A stretch of 64,000 nucleotides of DNA, from NCBI GenBank assembly GCA_964372215.1, contig CAYJQC010000024.1, positions 9,233 to 73,232 of the forward strand, written 5' to 3'. Made by a program: the position numbers and the translations under genes. The notes under the pieces were generated by a model that searched no databases, had not been told where the DNA came from, and saw only the letters and a list, made by a program, of their open reading frames with translations. Shown here one piece after another: positions 44,301 to 52,928 of the stretch. Within the stretch, counting starts at the first letter, position 1, and every line of letters starts with the position of its first letter. The stretch comes from DAIMFL01 sp964372215 (GTDB taxonomy: Bacteria > Pseudomonadota > Alphaproteobacteria > Dongiales > Dongiaceae).

Positions 44301-46292
44301 CTACAGCGTCATCGCCAGCTTGCGGCCCTCGTAGAACGCCATCGAGGCGGTGCGGGCGGAGACCGCGTCGCCGATCGAGTGGACCTCGATCCCGCTGCTC
44401 GCCAGGGCCTTGGTCAGGCCGTCCTCCGGCGTGTTGGTGAGGGCGAGGACCAGGCTGTCGAACTCGCGCTCCTCGCGGTCCAGGGTGTAGAGGTTGAGCA
44501 GGGTGGCGGTGTTGCCCGACCACTTCTCGACCGCCGTCGCCAGCACCACCTCGACGCCGTATTTCGCCAGGCGCTCGCGGGTGGTCTCGCCGGTGTGGGA
44601 GAGGTCGAGGGCGGCCGCCGCCTTTTCCGCCGGGGTCACCACCGTCACCTGGTGGCGCTGCTGCGCCAGGTGCAGGGCGGTGCCGGTCGCCGGCCACCAG
44701 CCGTTGAGATCGTCGAGCAGCAGCACCCGGGTGCCCGGCACGATCCTGCCGTCGAGCACGTCGTGGACGGTGCAGACATTGTCCTGGTCGGCGCCGGGCA
44801 GTCGATCGAGATGGGGAAAGCTGCGCTGGAAGCCGCTGCGGGTCGGCGCCGAGCCGGTGCACAGCACCACCGCGTCGGCGCCGGATTTCTTCACGTCCTC
44901 GGCGGTCAGCTCGGTGCGCAGCTTGACCTGGACCTGCAGCTTCTCGAGCTGGCCCTGGTACCAGGTCAGCAGTCCGCCGATCTCGCCGCGCTCGGGCTGG
45001 CCGGCGGCGAGGCGGAACTGGCCGCCCAGCTCGCCCTGGCGCTCCACCAGGGTGACCCGGTGGCCGCGCGCCGCCGCCAGCCGCGCGGTCTCGAGCCCGG
45101 CGGGACCGGCGCCGACCACCAGCACGTGGCGCGGCGTCTTGGCCGCCGGCGCGGAATCGCCGTCCCATTCATGCTCGCGCGCGACCGACGGATTGACCAG
45201 GCAGGACACCCAGTAGTCGCGGAAACGCCGGCCGATGCAGAGCTGGTTGCAGGAGATGCAGGGTCGCACGTCCTCCGCCCGGCCTTCCCGCGCCTTGTTG
45301 GCGAGATGGGGGTCGGCGATCTGGCCGCGCACGATCGAGACCAGGTCGGCCATGCCCTCGCTCAGCACCTTCTCGGCGTTGGCCGGGGTCTTGACCCGGG
45401 CCTCGGTGGTGACCTTGGCGTGGCGCACCACCTCCTTGAACTTGGCCGCGTCGGCGGCGCCGAACAGCATGCCGAAATGGAAGGACGGCACGATCTTGAA
45501 GGACTGGTTGAGATAGCTGCCGGTGCCGCAGGAGAAGTAGTCGACCAGGCCGTTCCCGTCCAAGGCGGCGATGATATCCTGCTTGTCCTCGATCTTGAGC
45601 CCGCCGGGATAGGGCTCGGCGCCCGAGATGGTCATGCCGACGACGAAGTTCTCGCCGGCCATGGCGCGGATGCGCCGGCAGATTTCCACCGCGAAGCGGG
45701 TGCGGTTCTCCAGGCTGCCGCCCCAACGGTCGTCGCGCTTGTTGGTGAGCGGCGACCAGAACTGGTCGACCAGGCAGCCATAGCCGGCGAAAATGTCGAC
45801 GCCGTCGAAACCGGCTTCCTTGTCGCGCCGCGCCGCCTGGACGAAACCCTCGATCAGCTCCTCGATCTCGGCCTCGGTGACCGCATGGCTGCCCCACTGG
45901 TCATGCAGCGACGGCAGGCCCGAGGGCGACCAGTACGGCTCCCAGGAGTTGTCCTGATCGCCGTGCTGCCCGACATGGTAGATCTGGTGGATCATCGCGG
46001 TGCCGTGTTTGTGGCACTCGTCGGTGATGCGGCGGAAATGCGGGATGACCGCGTCGTTCTCCGCCAGGAAGTTGCCGCGGATCAGCACGCCGGTGCGGTG
46101 CGCCGGCGCCGGCTCGACCACGATCATCGCGGCACCCCCGCGGGCGCGCTCGCGGTAATAGCCGAAATGCCGGTCTCCCGGCAGGCCCTCGTAGCTCATG
46201 TTGACGGTGTGGGCGCCGAACACGATGCGGTTCTTGAGCTCGAGATGGCGCAGCTTCAAGGGCGTGAACAGTGTCGGAAACTGAGCGGACAT
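44301..46292 (-). CDS. Trimethylamine-dehydrogenase/dienoyl-CoA-reductase-like FMN/Fe-S/FAD oxidoreductase
   Basis: A 663-residue multidomain flavoenzyme. An FMN-binding OYE barrel (about 5-350, starting LFTPLKLRHLELKNRIVFGA) is followed by a 4Fe-4S site (CISCNQLC then CLVNP) and a C-terminal FAD/NAD module (VLVVGAGPAGLETARLAAAR). The cysteine that binds FMN covalently in trimethylamine dehydrogenase is absent (KNRIVFGAHTVNMS), as in dimethylglycine- and N-methylproline-demethylating relatives. An N-demethylation role is therefore possible but unproven. The second Met (46292) is the better start: AGGGAGA lies about 10 nt upstream. It forms an operon with the agmatinase-like gene. Confidence 0.88.
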   Translation of the reverse strand: MSAQFPTLFTPLKLRHLELKNRIVFGAHTVNMSYEGLPGDRHFGYYRERARGGAAMIVVEPAPAHRTGVLIRGNFLAENDAVIPHFRRITDECHKHGTAMIHQIYHVGQHGDQDNSWEPYWSPSGLPSLHDQWGSHAVTEAEIEELIEGFVQAARRDKEAGFDGVDIFAGYGCLVDQFWSPLTNKRDDRWGGSLENRTRFAVEICRRIRAMAGENFVVGMTISGAEPYPGGLKIEDKQDIIAALDGNGLVDYFSCGTGSYLNQSFKIVPSFHFGMLFGAADAAKFKEVVRHAKVTTEARVKTPANAEKVLSEGMADLVSIVRGQIADPHLANKAREGRAEDVRPCISCNQLCIGRRFRDYWVSCLVNPSVAREHEWDGDSAPAAKTPRHVLVVGAGPAGLETARLAAARGHRVTLVERQGELGGQFRLAAGQPERGEIGGLLTWYQGQLEKLQVQVKLRTELTAEDVKKSGADAVVLCTGSAPTRSGFQRSFPHLDRLPGADQDNVCTVHDVLDGRIVPGTRVLLLDDLNGWWPATGTALHLAQQRHQVTVVTPAEKAAAALDLSHTGETTRERLAKYGVEVVLATAVEKWSGNTATLLNLYTLDREEREFDSLVLALTNTPEDGLTKALASSGIEVHSIGDAVSARTASMAFYEGRKLAMTL

Positions 46293-46438
46293 GGCGGGCA
46301 TTCTCCCTAGGGCGATGCCGGGCGCCGCCTGCCACGGGCGGCGCTTCTCGGCGCGAAGTGAGGCTATCGAGTCTGGAAGTCAGTTGTCGATGATGTTCCG
46401 TTCGGCGCCGCCGGCCCCTCGTTCCCAAATGCGCCCCG

Positions 46439-47086
46439 TCAGGAGATCGAAGGCGCGGGCGCGTCCGGAGCCTCGAAGGGAAAGGCCATGGACAGGGTCC
46501 CGACCGTCACCAGGTAGCTGAATAGCGCCGGGGCGACGATCAGCAGACCCGCGGAATCCTCGTTCATGTCGGGAAAGATTGATACGACGAGAATCGACGC
46601 CACCGCGAAGAAGACCGCAGCCGCCAGCAACGCCGCGCCCGAGACCGCCAGGACGCGGAGCCAGCGCAGCCGCAGCCTGTTCTCCCGCGCATATATTATC
46701 GTCGCGCGAATACCCCGCCAGCCGACCACGACCATGACGCCCGCGAGCGCGATGTTGCGACCGCCGGGCGTGACGCCGATCAGCGCGGCAGTGGTCACGG
46801 CCAGGACGAGGAGTGCGTAGACGAACAGGAGCACCGCAAGCACGCGGCTCTTCCGGCGCCGAAGGAAGTAGCCGCCGACCACGCAAAGGACAGGGTCCAT
46901 CAGGTCCGCGCTCGGTTGTGCGCCGCCGAGGATCTGGATTCCGATGACGAGGCTCTGCAGCGCCGCCAGCACGTACCAAGCGGTGGACAGCGTGGCGAGG
47001 GTTGCGTCCACCGCCTCAGGATCGATCCTGCCGAACAGCCGGCGCGCCTGCGACCGGGCGTCGGTGTTCCCCGCAACCAACTTCAC
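46439..47086 (-). CDS. Polytopic membrane protein, function unknown
   Basis: A 215-residue protein with about five or six hydrophobic helices (for example ATLSTAWYVLAALQSLVIGI, LLFVYALLVLAVTTAALIGV and AALLAAAVFFAVASILVVSI) and a basic loop ARENRLRLRWLR. No family recognised. It is flanked by the flavoenzyme operon and, divergently, by the LacI-controlled operon. Confidence 0.65.
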   Translation of the reverse strand: MKLVAGNTDARSQARRLFGRIDPEAVDATLATLSTAWYVLAALQSLVIGIQILGGAQPSADLMDPVLCVVGGYFLRRRKSRVLAVLLFVYALLVLAVTTAALIGVTPGGRNIALAGVMVVVGWRGIRATIIYARENRLRLRWLRVLAVSGAALLAAAVFFAVASILVVSIFPDMNEDSAGLLIVAPALFSYLVTVGTLSMAFPFEAPDAPAPSIS

Positions 47087-47298
47087 CCCCGCGATTCCAC
47101 TGCGGCATCATGCCCTTGGTCCGGCTTGGCGAGAAGTGAGTGCCGCAGCATTCAGGTGCGGCGGCCCACTGACCGGGTCCACAGCCGTGGCGCTTCTCGG
47201 CGAGGCGTTCAAGCTAAGCGGAAAACGGCCGGTCGTCGAGACGGCGGCACGCTGCGGGAGACCGCCAATGGCGGCCCCGATTGCGGCCCCTGGATGGA

Positions 47299-47328
47299 TT
47301 GACGGCCGGGCTTGTTTAACGTTATATA
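47299..47328 (+). promoter_or_regulatory. Candidate promoter of the LacI-controlled operon
   Basis: TTGACG (47299-47304) and TATATA (47323-47328) with an 18-bp spacer, about 70 bp upstream of the GTG start. The -10 element lies between the centres of the two operator palindromes. Confidence 0.5.
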
Positions 47329-47339
47329 CTTTAACGTTA
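47315..47339. promoter_or_regulatory. Tandem LacI-type operators
   Basis: The decamer TTTAACGTTA occurs twice (47315-47324 and 47330-47339), 15 bp apart. Each contains the palindrome TAACGTTA with the central CG typical of LacI/PurR-family operators. It overlaps the -10 region of the operon that ends in a LacI regulator (50729-51805), so it is probably that protein's binding site. Confidence 0.65.
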
Positions 47340-47395
47340 CATAAGCCGACGCGCGGGCTGAACCTGCGGAAGCGACGAACCAGGGAGGGGGCGGC

Positions 47396-48319
47396 GTGAC
47401 GACAGCCAAGGCCGGCAGCCAGGCGATTTCCGGCGTCTATCCCATGCTGTTCGCGTTCTTCGACGCCGCCGAGCGGCTCGACCGCGGCGCCATGCGGCGC
47501 CAGGTCGATGCGCTGGTCGCCGCCGGCGTCCACGGCATCGCCGCGCTCGGCCTCGCCACCGAGTGCAACAAGCTCAGCGTCAACGAGAAGCGCCTGCTGC
47601 TCGACTGGGTGGCCGAGGATCTTGGCGGCCGCCTGCCGCTCAGCGTGACCGTCTCGGAACCCGACGTCACCGGCCAGATCGAGTTCGTCAAGGCCGCCGC
47701 CGGCGCCGGCGCCGGCTGGGTGGTGCTGCAGCCGCCGCCGGTCAAGGGCGCGCCCGAGTCCGAGCTGCTGCGCTTCTTCGGCGCGGTCGCCGACGCGGCA
47801 TCTGTCCCGGTCGGATTGCAGATCGCGCCGGAGTATCTCGGAATCGGACTGTCCGCCGCGACCCTGAAGGAGCTCGGCCGCCGCCATCCGAACGTGCGGA
47901 TCCTCAAGGTGGAGATGGCGCCGATCGACGTCGCCGAGCTGATCGAGGCGACCGACGGAGCCTTCGAGGTGTTCAACGGGCGCGCCGGGCTGGAGCTGCC
48001 GGACTGCGTGCGCGCCGGCTGCGTCGGCATGATTCCCGGTGCCGAATGCGCCGACGTGCTGACTTCCGTCTTCAACGGCATGCGCGCCGGCAGCGCCGAG
48101 GCGGTCGCCCGGGCGGAGCGCGACTATCTCGGTGTCGCGCCCCTCATCACCTTCTCCATTTCGTCGATGGACTGCTTTCTGCTCTACGCGAAGCGGGTGG
48201 CGGCCCGCCGGTTCGGCATTGCCGCCGAGCTGGCCCTGCCGCGCCGGCCGTTCACGCCGGCCAGCGGTTTCGGCCTGTCGCTCGCGGAACGGCATTCGGC
48301 GACCCTCGGACCGCTCTAG
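47396..48319 (+). CDS. DapA-family (DHDPS/NAL) lyase-like protein
   Basis: A 307-residue TIM-barrel protein: GVYPMLFAFFD opening, ALGLATECNKLSVNEK in place of the usual GTTGE loop, and the Schiff-base Lys171 in RILKVEMAP. The catalytic Tyr of the family (usually in a YN-x-P strand) is missing; the strand reads VGLQIAPEYLGIG. The chemistry therefore probably differs from dihydrodipicolinate synthase or neuraminate lyase. The start is GTG behind AGGGAGGG. It is first in the operon with a transporter and LacI, so it should act on the imported compound. Confidence 0.85.
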   Translation: MTTAKAGSQAISGVYPMLFAFFDAAERLDRGAMRRQVDALVAAGVHGIAALGLATECNKLSVNEKRLLLDWVAEDLGGRLPLSVTVSEPDVTGQIEFVKAAAGAGAGWVVLQPPPVKGAPESELLRFFGAVADAASVPVGLQIAPEYLGIGLSAATLKELGRRHPNVRILKVEMAPIDVAELIEATDGAFEVFNGRAGLELPDCVRAGCVGMIPGAECADVLTSVFNGMRAGSAEAVARAERDYLGVAPLITFSISSMDCFLLYAKRVAARRFGIAAELALPRRPFTPASGFGLSLAERHSATLGPL

Positions 48320-48403
48320 AGGGACAAGGGGGTCAGCGTCCTGGGCCGCGGCCGCCCCTGGCGCATCGACACAACAGGCCGCGACAACGCAGAGGAGGTC
48401 GTG

Positions 48404-49258
48404 ATGAATCGCTCGAAGCTCGACATCAGCCGACGGACGTTCCTGGCGGCATCGGCGGGCACCGCCGCCCTTGCCCTCGGCAGCCGGCGCGGCAGCGCGG
48501 CGGATCTTCTCGAGGAGATCAAGTCGCGCGGCTACATGCGCGTCGGCACCTTCAGCATTCCGCCCGAGTGCTGGATCGAAATCGGCAGCGGCGAATGGCT
48601 CGGCATCGACGCCGACTTCACCAAGGCGATCGCCAAGGCGATCGGGGTCGAGGTCGATCCGGTGGTGATCACCCATGCCGCGCTGGCGCCGGCGCTGCAG
48701 TCGGGCCGCCTCGACACCATCGCCGGCCTGTACCGCACGCCCGAGCGCGAGAAAATCATGGCCTATAACGAGATTCCGTTCTGGTACGGGGTCGACGTGC
48801 TGCTTACCCAGAAAGGCCAGGATGCCATCAAGAGCTTTTCCGACATGAAGGACCGGACGCTGGGCACCGTGCGCGGCTCCGCCCAGGAGCTCGAGGCCAC
48901 CGAGCTGCAAAAGAACTTTGGCGTCGGCGAGATCCGCAAGTACGAATCGGCCGATCCGATGCTGCTCGACCTCAAGGCCGGCCGAATCGACGCGGCGATC
49001 TGGTGGGGGTTCACCTTCGACTACGCGGTGCAGCAGAACCCCGACTACGACCTCAAGGTCGTCGAGTACATGCCGCCGCAATATCTCGGCAGCGACATGC
49101 TGCCCGGCACTCACTACGTCTTCCGCAAGGACGGCGCGGCCTCGCTGATTGCCGCATTCGACGCCGAGATCAGGCGGCTGCTCGACAGCGGCGAGGGCAA
49201 GGCGATCATGGAGAAGTACGGTCTCGCCAGCCCTGCATATCTCACCGGCAAGATGTAG
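48404..49258 (+). CDS. Amino-acid-type ABC transporter substrate-binding protein, Tat-exported
   Basis: A 284-residue family 3 binding protein. The twin-arginine motif SRRTFLAA (residues 9-16) and the hydrophobic stretch end near GSAADL. The mature domain has RVGTFSIPPECWIEI and SGRLDTIAGLYRTPEREK, typical of polar amino-acid and opine receptors. Tat export is less usual for this family. A GTG immediately upstream of the ATG is an alternative start. It is followed by a hairpin, one permease gene and the ATPase. Confidence 0.92.
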   Translation: MNRSKLDISRRTFLAASAGTAALALGSRRGSAADLLEEIKSRGYMRVGTFSIPPECWIEIGSGEWLGIDADFTKAIAKAIGVEVDPVVITHAALAPALQSGRLDTIAGLYRTPEREKIMAYNEIPFWYGVDVLLTQKGQDAIKSFSDMKDRTLGTVRGSAQELEATELQKNFGVGEIRKYESADPMLLDLKAGRIDAAIWWGFTFDYAVQQNPDYDLKVVEYMPPQYLGSDMLPGTHYVFRKDGAASLIAAFDAEIRRLLDSGEGKAIMEKYGLASPAYLTGKM

Positions 49259-49280
49259 GATTCCGGCGAACCGAACCCCT

Positions 49281-49309
49281 GGATGGAGCGGCCGGCGGTC
49301 GCTCCATCC
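49281..49309 (+). other. Stem-loop between binding protein and permease genes
   Basis: GGATGGAGCG (49281-49290) pairs perfectly with CGCTCCATCC (49300-49309) around a 9-nt loop, between the binding-protein stop and the permease ATG. No T-run. It occupies the same place as the hairpin at 32348 in the other operon. Confidence 0.65.
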
Positions 49310-49330
49310 TGTGCCGCCGGACCGAATCGG

Positions 49331-49984
49331 ATGCTCGACTTCCTGGAGTTCGCCCTCGAGTACCTGCCCTACGTCGCGCGCGGTGCGATCGTCACGATCG
49401 AGCTGACGGCGGCGGCGCTCGTGCTCGGCGCCGTGCTCGGCCTGATGGGCGCCTTGGCCAAGCAGTCCGGGCGGCAGCCGCTGGTCTTTCTCGCCAATGT
49501 CTATGTCGAGGTGATTCGCGGCACGCCGGCGCTGCTGCAGATCTTCGTCATGTATTTCGGTCTCGCCACCTACGGGCTGCGGCTCGACCCGCTGACCGCC
49601 GCGGCGCTGACCCTCGGCATCATCGGCGGCGCCTACATCACCGAGATCATCCGCGCCGGCATCGAGGCGGTCGATCGCGGCCAGGTCGAGGCCGCCACCA
49701 GCCTCGGCATGGCGCCCACCGCGATCATGCGGCGCATCGTCCTGCCGCAGGCTATCGTGCTGATGGTGCCGCCGTTCACCAACTTCCTGATCGCCCTCAT
49801 CAAGGACACCTCCCTCGCCCTGACCATCTCGGTGCCGGAGATCATGTACCGGTCCTACGACGTGGCGAGCCAGACCTATCGCAGCATGGAGATCTACGCC
49901 GTCGCCGGCATCATCTACCTGGCCATGTGCTACCCGCTGTCGCGCCTGGCGCGGCGGCTGGAGCGGCGGGTCGCGCGACGATGA
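49331..49984 (+). CDS. Amino-acid ABC transporter permease (HisM/GlnP type)
   Basis: A 217-residue permease with about five helices and the HAAP signature EVIRGTPALLQIFVMYFG, followed by the EAA loop EAATSLGMAPTAIMRRI. Only one permease gene is present, so the channel should be a homodimer. The ATG is 21 bp after the stem-loop and has no strong ribosome-binding site. Its stop overlaps the ATPase start by 4 nt (ATGA). Confidence 0.92.
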   Translation: MLDFLEFALEYLPYVARGAIVTIELTAAALVLGAVLGLMGALAKQSGRQPLVFLANVYVEVIRGTPALLQIFVMYFGLATYGLRLDPLTAAALTLGIIGGAYITEIIRAGIEAVDRGQVEAATSLGMAPTAIMRRIVLPQAIVLMVPPFTNFLIALIKDTSLALTISVPEIMYRSYDVASQTYRSMEIYAVAGIIYLAMCYPLSRLARRLERRVARR

Positions 49985-50736
49985 CCGAGCTGCTGCGGGT
50001 CGTCGGCCTCGCCAAGGAGTTCGGACCGCTGCGCGCCCTCGATGGCGTCGACCTTTCGGTGGCGCGCGGCGAGCGAGTCGCGCTGATCGGCCCCAGCGGC
50101 TCCGGCAAGAGCACCCTGTTGCGCTGCATCAACCGCCTCGAGGAGCCGACCGGCGGCAGCGTCTTCTTCGAAGGCGTCGAGATGCGGCCCGGGCCGGAGC
50201 TGCGCGCGATGCGCGCCAGCATGGGCATGGTGTTCCAGCACTTCAACCTGTTCACCCACATGACCGTGCTCGCCAACGTCATCGAGGCACCGATCCAGGT
50301 GTTGAAACTCGATCGCGCGGCGGCGGTGGCGCGCGCCGGAGCCTTGCTCGAGCGGGTCGGGCTGTCGAGCAAGGCGGACGCCTATCCGGCCCAGCTCTCG
50401 GGCGGCCAGAAGCAGCGCGTCGCCATTGCCCGTTGCCTGGCGATGGAGCCCAAGCTGCTGCTGCTCGACGAGATCACGTCGGCGCTCGATCCCGAGCTGG
50501 TCGGCGAGGTGCTCCAGGTGATCCGCGATCTGGCTCGACAGGGCATGACCATGCTAGTGGTCACCCACGAGATGGCGTTCGCCCGCGAGGTGGCGAGCCG
50601 GGTCATTTTCATGGACCAGGGACGGATGGTCGAAGAAGGCGCGCCCGAGCAGATCTTTGCGCGGCCGACCCATGAGCGGCTACGCCGCTTCCTGCACGCG
50701 GTGCTCGATCGCGCGCCGATCGACGCCAATGGCTGA
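49981..50736 (+). CDS. Amino-acid ABC transporter ATP-binding protein
   Basis: A 251-residue GlnQ/HisP-type ATPase: Walker A GPSGSGKST, Q-loop FQHFNLFTHMTV, signature LSGGQKQR, Walker B LLLLDEITSALD and H-loop VTHEMAFA. It powers the permease at 49331. The usual DEPTSALD reads DEITSALD here, a mild variation. It overlaps both neighbours (4 nt upstream, 8 nt with LacI downstream). Confidence 0.94.
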   Translation: MTELLRVVGLAKEFGPLRALDGVDLSVARGERVALIGPSGSGKSTLLRCINRLEEPTGGSVFFEGVEMRPGPELRAMRASMGMVFQHFNLFTHMTVLANVIEAPIQVLKLDRAAAVARAGALLERVGLSSKADAYPAQLSGGQKQRVAIARCLAMEPKLLLLDEITSALDPELVGEVLQVIRDLARQGMTMLVVTHEMAFAREVASRVIFMDQGRMVEEGAPEQIFARPTHERLRRFLHAVLDRAPIDANG

Positions 50737-51805
50737 CCCTCGGACCGGACGCGCCAAGCCCCGGACTCGCCGCAACTCCGCCGTTGCCCGCCGCGTTACC
50801 GTGGTCGACGTCGCCCGCGAGGCCGGCGTGTCGCCGATGACGGTGTCGAACGTGGTCAACGGGCGACACCGGTTGATGAGCGAACCGACGCGGCGACAGG
50901 TCGAAGCGACGATCGAGCGACTTGGCTATCGACCGCACGTCACCGGCCGCTCGTTGCGGCTCGATCGGCGCTTCGCCATCGGCATCGTGATCGTCGATGA
51001 ATCGCCGACCTTTCTCGCCGATCCCTTCATCACCCAGCTCGTCGCCGGCCTCGGCAACTATCTGAGCGAGCAGGGCTATGGGCTGGTGGTGCAAGGGATG
51101 GCGGCGGACCGCCTGGCCGACGCGCCGCTGATCCAGCGCCACGAGACCGACGGGCTGTGCGTGCTGCTGTCCGGCACGGCGAAGCAGCGGCACCGCATGC
51201 TGTCGCTGTTCGGCCGGCTGGATCAGCCGCTGGTGCTGTTTCAGGAGCCGGTGCCGGCGGCGATCGACGATGCCATCTCGATTCGTCAGGACGACTACGG
51301 CGGAGCGCTGGCGCTGGCCCGCCGGCTCCTGGCCGAGGGCGTGCGCGACATCCTGTTCCTCAAACCCGCGCTGGACTGGCCGGCGATCGACGAGCGCGAG
51401 CGCGGCATCCGGGCCGCAATCGCCCGCCGCCGTTCGCGCGTGCGGCTGGTCGCCAGCGCCTGCGGTGCCGATGCCTTCGACGCGGTCCAGGTGACCCTTG
51501 CCACCCATGTCGAGAGCCATGGCCTGCCCGGCGCAGTGATGGGCGGCAACGACCAGATCGGGATCGCCGCGCTCAAGTGGCTGCGCGACCGCGGCGTGTC
51601 GGTTCCGGGCGACCTGCGGGTCACCGGGTTCAACGCCTTCGATGCCTGGCGCTATAGCGAACCAGTGCTCACCACCGTCGTCTCTCCGGCCTACGAAATG
51701 GGACGGCGCGGCGGCGAGGTCATCCTCGCCAGGCTGCAGGGCACGAGCTTCGCCGAGCGCGGCATCCTGCTGCCGGTCACATTGCAGCCCGGCGCATCGG
51801 CCTGA
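50729..51805 (+). CDS. LacI-family transcriptional regulator
   Basis: A 358-residue regulator. The N-terminal HTH TVVDVAREAGVSPMTVSNVV and hinge RLGYRPHVTGRSLR are classic LacI. The C-terminal periplasmic-binding-like domain (about 80-350) binds an effector. It closes the five-gene operon it presumably represses; the tandem TAACGTTA operators at 47315-47339 are the likely target. The effector is probably the imported compound or its product. Confidence 0.93.
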   Translation: MADPRTGRAKPRTRRNSAVARRVTVVDVAREAGVSPMTVSNVVNGRHRLMSEPTRRQVEATIERLGYRPHVTGRSLRLDRRFAIGIVIVDESPTFLADPFITQLVAGLGNYLSEQGYGLVVQGMAADRLADAPLIQRHETDGLCVLLSGTAKQRHRMLSLFGRLDQPLVLFQEPVPAAIDDAISIRQDDYGGALALARRLLAEGVRDILFLKPALDWPAIDERERGIRAAIARRRSRVRLVASACGADAFDAVQVTLATHVESHGLPGAVMGGNDQIGIAALKWLRDRGVSVPGDLRVTGFNAFDAWRYSEPVLTTVVSPAYEMGRRGGEVILARLQGTSFAERGILLPVTLQPGASA

Positions 51806-51822
51806 AGGGGGCCGGCCCGAGA

Positions 51823-52782
51823 CTAGGCACGATGCCGTCCCAGCGGCCGGGTCCACAGCCGCGGCGCGGCCAGGCCGGCGAGCACGATGGCGAGCGCCGC
51901 CAGGGCATGCGGGCTCGGCGCTTCGGCCAGCAGCAGCACGCCCCAGACCACGCCGACCGGCGGCACCAGGAAGTTGTTGAAGGCGGCGAACCCGGCGCCG
52001 GCGCGGGCGACCACGGCGAACAGCAGGACATAGCCGAGCGCGGTCGAGACCACGCCCAGCAGCAGCACGGCGAGCAGCGAGAGCCAGGAGGGATCGAGCG
52101 CCCAGGGCCGGTCGACGGCGAGCGCCGCCGGCACCGCGATCGCCGCCGCCGACAGCAGCATGCCGATCGAGACCGCGTCGGGCGCGAGGCCGCCGAGGCG
52201 GCGCGCCAGCAGGGTGTTGCCGGCGTAGCACAAGGCGGCGGCCAGCACCGCGAGCTGGGCAATGAGCTGATGGCCGAGCCCGGCGAGCGCGCTCGGCCCG
52301 ACCAGCACCACGATGCCGACGGCGCCGAGCCCGACCCCGACGATCTTGCCCGGGGTCAGCGGCTCGTCATGCTGGACCAGATGGGCCATGACCAGCGTGC
52401 CGATCGGCACGAACGACATGAGGATGGCGGCGAGCCCGCTGTCGATCCGGGTCTCGCCCCAGGAGATCAGCGCGAACGGCAGCACGGTGCCGATCGCGCC
52501 CATCAGCGCGAGCTTGGCCCAGCTGCGCCGGTCGGTCGGCAGCTTCGTGCCGCGCAGGGCGGCGATCGCCCCGAGCACGACGAGGCCAACCACGATGCGC
52601 CCGGCCACCACCGAGAGCGGCGGGATGGAGGCCACCGCCATCTTGATCAGCAGGAACGAGGCACCCCAGGTCAGCCCAAGCGCCACCAGCAGCAGATAGT
52701 CGCCGCGATTGGGCCGCGCGGCGCGGATGGCGGCGGCCGGCGAGGATGCGGTGGTGGCCATGGGCGTCGCGTTGTCATCCAT
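51823..52782 (-). CDS. EamA/DMT-family transporter
   Basis: A 319-residue drug/metabolite exporter with ten helices in two EamA repeats (LLLVALGLTWGASFLLIKMA at the start; AVLAAALCYAGNTLLARRL opening the second). Such proteins export amino acids or metabolites, though the substrate is not predictable. The start MDDNATPMA is chosen at the first in-frame ATG before the first helix. It ends 18 bp from the convergent LacI gene. Confidence 0.88.
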   Translation of the reverse strand: MDDNATPMATTASSPAAAIRAARPNRGDYLLLVALGLTWGASFLLIKMAVASIPPLSVVAGRIVVGLVVLGAIAALRGTKLPTDRRSWAKLALMGAIGTVLPFALISWGETRIDSGLAAILMSFVPIGTLVMAHLVQHDEPLTPGKIVGVGLGAVGIVVLVGPSALAGLGHQLIAQLAVLAAALCYAGNTLLARRLGGLAPDAVSIGMLLSAAAIAVPAALAVDRPWALDPSWLSLLAVLLLGVVSTALGYVLLFAVVARAGAGFAAFNNFLVPPVGVVWGVLLLAEAPSPHALAALAIVLAGLAAPRLWTRPLGRHRA

Positions 52783-52928
52783 GAATCGGGGCGGCGTGCC
52801 TGCTTCAAGCGATGCGGCATCCTGCGCAGAACGCGGCTCGCCGGCAAATGCCGGCCGAACATGGATGCCATGTCGCTGGAGTCGAGCGCGCGCTGTTTCG
52901 GCATGTCGCCACCGCGCTAGTCCCTCCC

